Shown in pieces: positions 17,968 through 24,436 of a DNA stretch of 37,501 nucleotides. Positions within the stretch are counted from its first letter, which is position 1, and the number at the start of each line of letters is the position of its first letter. Under the pieces are notes generated by a model. It was not told where the DNA came from and did no database searches. It saw only the letters and a program-made list of their open reading frames with translations. A program made the position numbers and the translations under genes. This stretch comes from Akkermansiaceae bacterium (GTDB lineage Bacteria; Verrucomicrobiota; Verrucomicrobiia; Verrucomicrobiales; Akkermansiaceae): positions 1-37,501 of the forward strand of contig CAIXKE010000027.1 of NCBI GenBank assembly GCA_903919975.1, written 5' to 3'.

Positions 17968-18422
17968 TCACCGGTATAGCTTGCGTCGTCGAGGCCGGCG
18001 GCTTGGACTTTCTGGAAGAGGCTGCTCATGCCGTCACGGCGGGCGGCATCTCTCTTGTTTTCGTAGTTCATCAACTCACGAAACAGAACCCGGCGGTGAC
18101 TGCCCACATAATGAAATGGGATTTCTCCCTTTTCGAGAAGCCCGACGAGAAACGGCCGCGACATACCCAAGTAATCCGCCGCTGCTTGCGTGGTAAATGC
18201 CTCATCCTCCGGCAGCATCACGATGGCCCGGCGCTCCCGGATCGAGCGAAGCACATGGATTAAAAGATCAAACACAGGCTGTGGCAGCTCAAGCTGCTCT
18301 CCACTAGCGCTGACTAATGCAGGACGGCGCTGGCCGAAGACCTCTGCCAATAGTCGGTCCACCTCCTTGAAATCCTCAGGAGTGAGTTCACTCGGATCGA
18401 GTCGGTTTTGGGTGAGTTTCAT
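17964..18422 (-). CDS. Excisionase-like HTH protein, antitoxin of the PIN module
   Basis: The C-terminal half has an excisionase/MerR-like helix-turn-helix (EAFTTQAAADYLGMSRPFLVGLL, about residues 88-115 from the longer start) followed by a winged part PFHYVGSHRRVLFRELM. The N-terminal part is helical and acidic. The start MKLTQNRLDPSEL at 18422 is preferred. ATG 18467 would add 15 residues. It overlaps the following PIN fragment by four bases, so it is the DNA-binding antitoxin of a PIN toxin module whose toxin is broken. An inverted repeat at 18493-18511 upstream is a plausible operator. Confidence 0.8.
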   Translation of the reverse strand: MKLTQNRLDPSELTPEDFKEVDRLLAEVFGQRRPALVSASGEQLELPQPVFDLLIHVLRSIRERRAIVMLPEDEAFTTQAAADYLGMSRPFLVGLLEKGEIPFHYVGSHRRVLFRELMNYENKRDAARRDGMSSLFQKVQAAGLDDASYTGE

Positions 18423-18492
18423 AGGGATTAAGTTCCAGATCGCTCTGAATGAGATGTCGATTCCCACACAGGCGTCAATGCAATATACGCAA

Positions 18493-18511
18493 TATTCGAA
18501 ATAATCGAATA
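18493..18511 (-). promoter_or_regulatory. Possible operator of the HTH antitoxin gene
   Basis: Arms TATTCGA and TCGAATA are separated by five A/T bases, about 70 bases upstream of the preferred HTH start. Position and symmetry suit autoregulation by the antitoxin. Confidence 0.45.
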
Positions 18512-18521
18512 AGATTTTTCA

Positions 18522-18705
18522 CCTCAAACTCAAAATCCTCGCCGCAAGCTCATCCTAATCCACCATTGGCGTCAGATGGCTCCAGCTCAGCCGGATCGCC
18601 TCGTTGGCTTCGTTCGCCTCATCGTCCCCGTAGCCCATCGCCTTAATCACATGGCTCGGCGTGTAGCTGCTGGAGGTGCAGGCCGAGCCGTTGGAAATTC
18701 CTGTA
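18522..18705 (-). pseudogene. dndA 3' relic B
   Basis: The minus strand reads ISNGSACTSSSYTPSHVIKA, a small in-frame duplication (EANEANEA), then LSWSHLTPMVD followed by a stop where the parent has Trp, and finally LAARILSLR. It is therefore a decayed copy of the end of a cysteine desulfurase. At its 5' side the homology is cut off by the REP-like repeat at 18701. Confidence 0.9.
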
Positions 18706-18752
18706 GCGGCGCGTCTGCGACCGCCGCACTTCTCCTTCTCCCGCCGGAGGCT
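18701..18752 (+). repeat. REP-like dispersed repeat, copy 2
   Basis: This is near-identical to 12598-12651. It abuts the truncated end of dndA relic B, so it marks a junction. Confidence 0.75.
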
Positions 18753-18838
18753 TCTCACTTCCACTGATCATTGGGTACTTCTACCCCCATTTCCGCTTTC
18801 CAAAATCCCGCCACGCGCCCATCACCACCACGAGACTC

Positions 18839-19345
18839 TTACTCGCTTTCAATCTTATCCCGCAGCGCCTGTGCCATTAACCGCTCGGGCCACTCGTATT
18901 TTAACGCCTTGTAGGGTGTCTGGTTCGAACGTGTTTCCATTTCTATCAGGTCCAATTCCTTTTGCTCGTCCTTGGCGTTTTCATCGTAGATTCGGATCAA
19001 CAAAGCCGCATCATTCATCGAGCCAATCAGCGAACGGTTGGTCCGGGAAAGCAGGATTACCTCTTGATTGTCCGAATCGAAATCCACTCCGTGTCGCGTC
19101 CAGACCTCACCGATCCGGCCGAGCAATTTCAGCCACAATTCCGGAAAACCCTTCACCCCGGTGACCGGGAGAATCAGCGTGTAGAGCGTGGCGTCGTTCA
19201 TCACCACCACCAGCGGTTTCCGTCGCACCCGGATGAAGTGGCAACTCCATGAATCCAGCCGTTTTTCCTGTGGCACCCGTGCCCCCTCATGGCTGAGTTG
19301 GCACTTGAAGCGTTTCGTGAATGCGGCGGAGACGCGGAGAATCAT
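18839..19345 (-). CDS. DUF6933-like protein of unknown function
   Basis: The 168-residue product starts MILRVSAAFTKRFKC. It has the pattern of a basic N-terminus, then RRKPLVVVMNDATLYTLILP, then a helix and an acidic C-terminal part, typical of small DUF6933 proteins found near toxin-antitoxin genes. The start at 19345 is preferred over the longer frame to 19432. It lies 64 bases downstream of the AbiEi-like gene on the same strand, in the place where an AbiEii toxin would usually sit. A direct link to that system is only positional. Confidence 0.62.
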   Translation of the reverse strand: MILRVSAAFTKRFKCQLSHEGARVPQEKRLDSWSCHFIRVRRKPLVVVMNDATLYTLILPVTGVKGFPELWLKLLGRIGEVWTRHGVDFDSDNQEVILLSRTNRSLIGSMNDAALLIRIYDENAKDEQKELDLIEMETRSNQTPYKALKYEWPERLMAQALRDKIESE

Positions 19346-19409
19346 CACGCCGACACTCACAGCGTGAACAGTTCGTTTCGCTCCCTCTCGGGCAATGACG
19401 CTACGCGAT

Positions 19410-20027
19410 TCATGATGCCTTCTCCTTCGCAATATTTCGGATCACATCACAAACCCACGCCGGAGCCGTTTTGGTATCACGAAGGATTTTTTGCCAAATA
19501 GCTGGCGTCCATTTTTCTGCGAGCTTCTGGCATACCCGAGCGCTAATGCGTTCCTTGCCCAGCGCCTTCATTGCCTGAACAACCAGTTCACTTTCCGGAA
19601 GTTTGAACCCAGACTCTTTAAGGCTCCTTTTTTTAAAAACCAACTGACGGTTGCCAATCGCGTAAGATTTGCCCGGACCGTCCGAGAGGTAAACGCTCTG
19701 CACCGGAACCTGCGTGGAAATACCTAACAAATTGAGCGCCGTGTTTTCCGAAGGCTGAATACGCCAGCCCGATTTGCGAGCCAAGGCACTGGCGAGTTCA
19801 TCCAGATCAGGCCCCATCGGTTCCTTGAGCAGAGCGCTCATCCGTGGGTAATCATAGACTCCTCGTAGGACCCGGCGAATGGTTCCTTTGGCCTCCAATC
19901 GCGACAGTGCTTTCCGTATCGCCGCGTCACCCGCAATGTCTAAGAAATCATTCTTGGACAGAGCCCAACCCCTCTGGTGGCCGTAGATTCGTGAAATTAC
20001 CTTATCATCAATGGATTGCACACCCAT
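19410..20027 (-). CDS. AbiEi/DUF6088-type antitoxin
   Basis: AbiEi-type antitoxins are transcription repressors that neutralise the AbiEii nucleotidyltransferase toxin. The 205-residue protein begins with a winged-HTH region (WALSKNDFLDIAGDAAIRKA, then LEAKGTIRRVLRGVYDYPRM). A DUF6088-like domain follows, including WRIQPSENTALNLLGISTQVP and RQLVFKKRSLKESGF. No AbiEii toxin follows, and the next gene downstream is DUF6933-like. A perfect 14-bp inverted repeat sits 11 bases upstream of the start. The nearest nucleotidyltransferase-like gene is 7 kb away at 11862. The identity is good. Confidence 0.85.
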   Translation of the reverse strand: MGVQSIDDKVISRIYGHQRGWALSKNDFLDIAGDAAIRKALSRLEAKGTIRRVLRGVYDYPRMSALLKEPMGPDLDELASALARKSGWRIQPSENTALNLLGISTQVPVQSVYLSDGPGKSYAIGNRQLVFKKRSLKESGFKLPESELVVQAMKALGKERISARVCQKLAEKWTPAIWQKILRDTKTAPAWVCDVIRNIAKEKAS

Positions 20028-20037
20028 TGACTAAACG

Positions 20038-20077
20038 AATTTTGTCACAAATCAAAGCAACTTTTTGTGACAAAATT
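20038..20077 (-). promoter_or_regulatory. Operator-like inverted repeat of the AbiEi-type gene
   Basis: Two perfect 14-base arms (AATTTTGTCACAAA at 20038-20051 and its reverse complement at 20064-20077) are separated by 12 bases. They end about 11 bases before the start codon at 20027. AbiEi proteins are known to bind inverted repeats in their own promoters, so this is a strong operator candidate. Confidence 0.75.
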
Positions 20078-20270
20078 ATGGAGAAATCGGGGACGCTTGA
20101 CTGTTCGTGTTGGATGAGGGACCCTCATCGTTTAACGTGACATTTTGACTTTCTAGAACGTACAAACTTGTAGGACCCCAGTTGGCTGGTTCTGCGGTCA
20201 TGGCTCTGCCAGAAGCCTTCATGAAATTCCACATTGCTGAGACCCTGCAGCGGCGGTGGGGGGATGAGCA

Positions 20271-20331
20271 TCATCAGGTATTTTCGTCCAAGGGACCCGG
20301 AGGCAACAGAGGCCTGATGACGAACCATCGC
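20271..20331 (+). pseudogene. 3' relic of the ART-like gene
   Basis: About 60 bases (TATTTTCGTCCAAGGGACCC and onwards) match 16238-16295, the end of the ART-like gene and the bases after its stop. No upstream part of the gene is recognisable. Other sequence in 20078-20375 is unassigned. Confidence 0.8.
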
Positions 20332-20375
20332 AATCCCGATCTGGATAAAATCCGGCCGCGGACTATGATTCACCC

Positions 20376-20612
20376 ATGACAGTCACTCTTCCGCCTGCGC
20401 TGAACCAGCTTGTGGACCATCTCCTCCACACTGGGCGTTATGCCGACGAAGGTGATGTGGTCCGTGAGGCACTGCGCGCGCTTGAACGGCAGGAGTTCGA
20501 TGAATCACTCGCCCTTGAAGCGGCCATCCTGGAAGGTGTTGCTTCTCCGCATCAGCCCTACAATGCTTCTGTCATGGATCGCATCCGCCAGAACGCACGC
20601 TCCATCGCATGA
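20376..20612 (+). CDS. ParD-type antitoxin
   Basis: This 78-residue protein has a ribbon-helix-helix N-terminus (MTVTLPPALNQLVDHLLHTG) and the conserved RYADEGDVVREALRALE helix of CopG/ParD antitoxins. The acidic C-terminal tail would wrap a ParE toxin. Its stop overlaps the next start by ATGA, as in parDE operons, but only the first residues of ParE survive there. Confidence 0.88.
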   Translation: MTVTLPPALNQLVDHLLHTGRYADEGDVVREALRALERQEFDESLALEAAILEGVASPHQPYNASVMDRIRQNARSIA

Positions 20613-20950
20613 GCTTGAAAGTGTCTATTTCCCAGGCACCCACTGATTCCATGAAACTCCGCACCAACCCCGCCGCCGGCCTGATCCACGATGAACTGGA
20701 ATCTCGCTCCATTCCTGCCGCCAAGGCCGCCCGGGATATGGCCATTCCGCGCAGCCGCCTCAGCGATATTTTCGCAGGGCGAAAAGGCGTTTCCGCCGAT
20801 ACGGCCTTACGGTTCGAGCGCTACCTCGGCATTTCCGCATCACTTTTGATCCGTCTCCAGGCGGAATATGACCTCAGCAAGGCGGTCGCCGACAAAGGCC
20901 CTCAAATCAAAAGAGAAATCCTCCCTGCTCCAAAACTCGCGATGGCTTGA
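20609..20950 (+). CDS. HigA-type antitoxin fused behind a ParE N-terminal remnant
   Basis: The first 14 codons (MSLKVSISQAPTDS) look like the start of a ParE/RelE toxin and overlap parD by ATGA. From Met15 (20651) the frame becomes a HigA/XRE antitoxin, with MKLRTNPAAGLIHDELE, HTH IPRSRLSDIFAGRKGVSADT, and the family ending LLIRLQAEYDLSKA. A deletion has apparently removed most of parE and any higB, placing higA in the parD operon. Translation could start at 20609 (coupled to parD) or at the native ATG 20651. No HigB toxin is visible nearby. Confidence 0.8.
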   Translation: MSLKVSISQAPTDSMKLRTNPAAGLIHDELESRSIPAAKAARDMAIPRSRLSDIFAGRKGVSADTALRFERYLGISASLLIRLQAEYDLSKAVADKGPQIKREILPAPKLAMA

Positions 20951-20963
20951 TTGTTTTTAATCC

Positions 20964-21452
20964 TCACCTCAGACTCAAAATCCTCGCCGCCACCGCATCC
21001 CAATCCACCCCCGGCGTGAGGTGACACCAACTCAGCCGGATCGCCTCATTGGCCTCATCGTCGCTGTAGCCCATCGCCTTGATGACGTGGCTCGGCGTGT
21101 AGCTGCTGGAGGTGCAGGCGGAGCCGTTGGAAATCGCCACCAGATCTTTGAGAGCCACGATCAGTGCTTCCGAGTCGATTCCCGGAAATGCGAGATTCAG
21201 CACATGATCCATCGTTTCCTCCGGCCGACCGTGGATGCGTGGCGACAACGATGCAAATGCAGCCAGTGCAGCGTCCTTGATCTTGCGACAATGCTTCCTG
21301 CGTTTCTCGTGATTCTTCACCGCCACTTCGGCAGCCATGCCCAGCGCGGCGACGTGCGCCACCGGAAGCGTACCGGGCCGCAGCCCACGTTCCTGGCCTC
21401 CGCCGTAGAACAGCGGCTTGAGCGGAGGGCGGGCGGAGCGCGCAAAACCACC
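20964..21452 (-). pseudogene. 5'-truncated DndA-type cysteine desulfurase (relic C, longest)
   Basis: DndA-type enzymes pass cysteine sulfur to the DNA phosphorothioation machinery. The minus strand reads PLKPLFYGGGQERGLRPGT, VAHVAALGMAA, then SNGSACTSSSYTPSHVI and LSWCHLTPGVDWDAV to the stop at 20964. The catalytic Cys (SAC) is kept, but the PLP-binding Lys and the whole N-terminal half are missing upstream of about 21452, where a perfect palindrome begins. An ATG at 21362 gives a 132-residue open frame, but it cannot be an active enzyme. Confidence 0.88.
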
Positions 21453-21513
21453 ATCAATTTCGTGACCTCACGAAATTGATCGACACCATTTTCGTGGCGT
21501 CACGAAAATGGTG
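21453..21513 (+). repeat. Two adjacent perfect palindromes
   Basis: Palindrome 1 (21453-21480) has 13-base arms ATCAATTTCGTGA/TCACGAAATTGAT around CC. Palindrome 2 (21484-21513) has 13-base arms CACCATTTTCGTG/CACGAAAATGGTG around GCGT. Both share a TTTCGTG core and sit exactly at the truncation of dndA relic C. Confidence 0.9.
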
Positions 21514-21540
21514 CAAAATCTGAGAAAAATGGTCACCCCG

Positions 21541-21588
21541 CAAGTCACAGGACAAGTCACAGGACAAGTCACAGGACAAGTCACCGGG
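21541..21588 (+). repeat. 12-bp tandem repeat, relic of a linker-coding sequence
   Basis: Four copies of CAAGTCACAGGA (the last one altered) lie in a frame reading VTPQVTGQVTGQVTG on the plus strand. Such QVTG/EVTG repeats are typical linkers near the C-terminus of Fic- or AlbA-type regulators. A stop codon follows soon after, and no neighbouring domain remains, so this is a gene relic. Confidence 0.7.
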
Positions 21589-21689
21589 GAAGTCGCTCCT
21601 CAAGTCCCCGAGGTGGTCACCCCGTAAGCCGGCACTTCCTTTCTCAGATTCCATCTTGGCGATCACTAGAATTTGCTCATCATGGTCTC

Positions 21690-22064
21690 ATGAAACCGCG
21701 CTTACCAGATCCACGCGATGTCGCGGCGAGAAAGGCGCTCGCGGCCAGGCCATCGGCTCCGCTCGAAAGCGTCTTTGCACAAGCTGCCGCATCCAAGCGT
21801 ATGATCGCCGACTCATTGCGTGATTCCCGCTCCAAGCATTTGCTGAACAGCCATGACGAAGCCGTCGCCCAATTTCGGAGATTCCGGCAGGCGATGGATG
21901 TACCCGCCGACAGCACCAGCAGCGCCCCAAGTTCTTCCGCCTATCCCCCCGGCAGTTCCTTGAAGTCTCACGCCGCTGGCGACAAATGGGCCCAGGCTTC
22001 GTTAAAACTATGCCGGGCAAGCCGCGCCACGGCGGTCACGCCCTACCTGGTCCCCAATTTCTAA
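21690..22064 (+). CDS. Hypothetical protein, possibly chimeric
   Basis: The 124-residue frame has a helical, Ala/Arg-rich N-terminal half (AARKALAARPSAPLESVFAQ, then RMIADSLRDSRSKHLL) that looks like a real protein. Its low-complexity C-terminal part is rich in Ser/Pro. No family was recognised. It ends seven bases before the endonuclease start, so the two could be cotranscribed. In view of the many junctions nearby the C-terminus may be rearranged. Confidence 0.45.
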   Translation: MKPRLPDPRDVAARKALAARPSAPLESVFAQAAASKRMIADSLRDSRSKHLLNSHDEAVAQFRRFRQAMDVPADSTSSAPSSSAYPPGSSLKSHAAGDKWAQASLKLCRASRATAVTPYLVPNF

Positions 22065-22071
22065 TTTTCCA

Positions 22072-22998
22072 ATGCCCAATCTCTCTTCCCACTGGCTCGG
22101 CAAACTCGCCAATCTCAACGTCGCTCGCACCGGGCCACGCGGCATCGCGCCGCACAAGCCGCTGATGCTGCTCACCGTCATCGACCTGATCGAATCCGGC
22201 GACATCCCGGACGGCTGGGTGAAATACGATGTCCGCCTCGTCTCTCGCTTTCGCGATTACTGGGAACTCGTCCTCGAACGCCAGAGGAACGCGCCCGACA
22301 TCCCGATGCCCTTCAATGCCCTCGGGGGTGACAAGGACAAGGTCTGGGAGTGCTTCACCGCCGACGGCCAACCGTCCCTTGCAAAGACCACCACGCGGCT
22401 TTGCAGTCTCGATCCTGATCTCTTCTCCTGCCTCCAGGATGCCGGATTTCGAAACAAGGCCCGCGAAACGCTGGTCACCCTCTACTTCAGGCCGCGTGAA
22501 CAAGTCATGCTTTGCGCCCGTCTTGGCCTGCCTATTCCAAAAAATGCTGAAATCCAAGCCCTCCGCGAACAGGCGGACGAATTCAAAGCCCGCCAGAAAA
22601 AAGGCCGCGACAGTCGATTCAAAAGCGACGTGCTCGGCGGCTATTATTTCACCTGCGCCCTCACCGGCTACCGCCTCGACACCACCGATAGCTCCATCGT
22701 CCAAGCCGCCCACATCCACCAACACGCCGTCAGCGGCAACGACGATCCCCACAACGGTCTCGCCCTAACTCCAGATGCCCACTGGATGTTCGACGCCGGT
22801 CTGTGGACGGTTGTCCCGAAAGGCGATGATTTGCTGATCCATGTCGCCACCGGCCGCTTCTCCGAGTCGTCACCTCATGGCCGATTGTTAGCCGAATTCA
22901 ACGGGCAAGCGCTCCACTTCCATGATCATGCCAGACTGCGCCCTGCGGCTGAGCATTTTGCATGGCATCAAAAGATGACATTTCTCAAGTGCTCTTGA
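22072..22998 (+). CDS. Phosphorothioate-type sulfur-binding-domain HNH endonuclease (ScoMcrA/SprMcrA-like)
   Basis: The N-terminal region has APHKPLMLLTVIDL, the pattern found in the DNA sulfur-binding domain of type IV enzymes such as ScoMcrA and SprMcrA that recognise phosphorothioated DNA. The C-terminal third is an HNH nuclease: YYFTCALTGYRLD, QAAHIHQHAVSGNDDPHNGL and a following HWMFDAGLWTV. It is 308 residues and complete. By family logic it would cut sulfur-modified DNA. With no intact dnd modification genes in view this would act against foreign modified DNA. The 5' 150 bases exist a second time at 13252. The family assignment is good, and the specificity is inferred. Confidence 0.8.
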   Translation: MPNLSSHWLGKLANLNVARTGPRGIAPHKPLMLLTVIDLIESGDIPDGWVKYDVRLVSRFRDYWELVLERQRNAPDIPMPFNALGGDKDKVWECFTADGQPSLAKTTTRLCSLDPDLFSCLQDAGFRNKARETLVTLYFRPREQVMLCARLGLPIPKNAEIQALREQADEFKARQKKGRDSRFKSDVLGGYYFTCALTGYRLDTTDSSIVQAAHIHQHAVSGNDDPHNGLALTPDAHWMFDAGLWTVVPKGDDLLIHVATGRFSESSPHGRLLAEFNGQALHFHDHARLRPAAEHFAWHQKMTFLKCS

Positions 22999-23097
22999 TG
23001 ACACTGAGGCGGGCGTGTTGGTGAATCCGTCACGCGATCACGTTAAATTTTCGGATCATCATTGCCCGGATCTTCCGAATGATAGATCATTGTTCCC

Positions 23098-24429
23098 GTG
23101 AGAATTATCAGTCTTTGTCTTTTCATGGTGGCGTTTGTGGCATCTGTCGACGCCGATGATCGACCAAGTTGGGCGATCATCGACGCGGCAGACCGTCTGA
23201 TCGCCAAAAACGCACTCTTCATGCCCGGGGGTGATGGTTTCTTAAAACAACGCTCCGGCCTATTGATTCAATATGAACGGCCTTCGAAATCCTATTCGCG
23301 CGATGGCAAGAACTGGATGATAGAAATCCGGAGTCCGCGCTGGCGCGCGGAAGCGGCTAAGGAATGGCAGCCATGGAATGAAGCACGTCCGCAATACGAC
23401 CAATGGCGAATCGGAGTAATTCGGGTCGATGTCCTGATCAGGGGTGTTGAAGCAAGCTGGGTCGAAAACGCAAACTTCTCAAGACGAACGCCGCCCACAC
23501 AGTCCGAGGTCATGCAGCGACTGAACACGTTGGGACAAGCGAGCGCCAGAACACGAGACAATCAGGCACCTCCCACGAACCAAGGTCCCGCTTCGGAAAT
23601 GCGTCCCCATACGGCCCGCACGGAACAATCACCTCAAGGTGGTATCTTTAGAAAACTCCCGAATGGAACATTGCAAAAAGTCACGCCGCAGCAAATTCCC
23701 GAAATTGCCATGCCAGGCTCCGCGCAATCCATCCCCACACCCCGACCAAGGGCGATTCCTTATGCACCTCAGTCTCCACCACAGGTTCAAATCACCCCCG
23801 ATCCCACGCCGCCACTTCCAATCAATGTTGCCAGATTATCCCTGCTAGAACGCAATTTCAGATGGATCATCCCGTCGATCGCTTTAGCCCTCACCACATT
23901 TATAGGCTTAGGATTCTGGCTTCTCAGGATGAGGCGCAAAACTACAATCCTATCCTATGCACATTCGAGTCCTGTATCTCCTCCGCTCACCGATCCTTCC
24001 GCATCCTCGTTCCAAAACAACCCCACCCAAACCACCTCCCAGCCGAATCACCTAATGAGCCCGGTGGAATCTTCATTTCTCAATGCCTTGCAACAAGCGG
24101 TCGATCCTTCCTGGACCATCGCGGCAAAGATCCGGGCCGCAAATCTGTTTGGCGACGATCCTACACCCGACCCAAAAACATTCCACGCCTCGTTCTGCGA
24201 TACGCTCATCGACTTTGTCGTCTACAACCCATCGGGATCACGAATTCTTTGTGCAATCGAACTGGAGGAGAATTCACGCTCCCGACCTGACAGCTTACAG
24301 CGCGACTCTTTTCTAACCAATCTCTTCAAAAGCAAACAAGTCCCCCTTCTCCGGATTCCCATTTCTTGGACCTACTACCCCCAAGGCATCCAAGAAAAAC
24401 TGCAAAAGGCCGGTATTTTTTCAGATTGA
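23098..24429 (+). CDS. Membrane-anchored DUF2726 protein
   Basis: The start is GTG at 23098. The first ~19 residues are a signal peptide (MRIISLCLFMVAFVASVDA). A periplasmic region and a Pro-rich linker follow. One transmembrane segment lies at about residues 258-277 (WIIPSIALALTTFIGLGFWL), succeeded by a cytoplasmic DUF2726 domain (CAIELEENSRSRPDSLQRD, then PLLRIPISWTYYP). DUF2726 is a predicted nuclease-like fold, but the acidic residues cannot be matched securely by eye. It converges on the helicase gene with only seven bases between. A nuclease domain held at the membrane within a defence island is noteworthy. Confidence 0.75.
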   Translation: MRIISLCLFMVAFVASVDADDRPSWAIIDAADRLIAKNALFMPGGDGFLKQRSGLLIQYERPSKSYSRDGKNWMIEIRSPRWRAEAAKEWQPWNEARPQYDQWRIGVIRVDVLIRGVEASWVENANFSRRTPPTQSEVMQRLNTLGQASARTRDNQAPPTNQGPASEMRPHTARTEQSPQGGIFRKLPNGTLQKVTPQQIPEIAMPGSAQSIPTPRPRAIPYAPQSPPQVQITPDPTPPLPINVARLSLLERNFRWIIPSIALALTTFIGLGFWLLRMRRKTTILSYAHSSPVSPPLTDPSASSFQNNPTQTTSQPNHLMSPVESSFLNALQQAVDPSWTIAAKIRAANLFGDDPTPDPKTFHASFCDTLIDFVVYNPSGSRILCAIELEENSRSRPDSLQRDSFLTNLFKSKQVPLLRIPISWTYYPQGIQEKLQKAGIFSD

Positions 24430-24436
24430 CGGGGCC

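Noticed and set aside
20182..20379. 65-codon frame before parD
   Set aside because: It runs through the ART-gene relic in another frame; no support as a protein.
20964..21362. 132-residue cysteine desulfurase as a functional gene
   Set aside because: It lacks the PLP lysine and the N-terminal half, and matching coding sequence continues upstream of its ATG, so it is a truncated gene.
21541..21588. Possible CRISPR array
   Set aside because: Direct 12-base tandem copies without spacers; it fits a protein linker repeat. No CRISPR array or cas gene was seen in the window.
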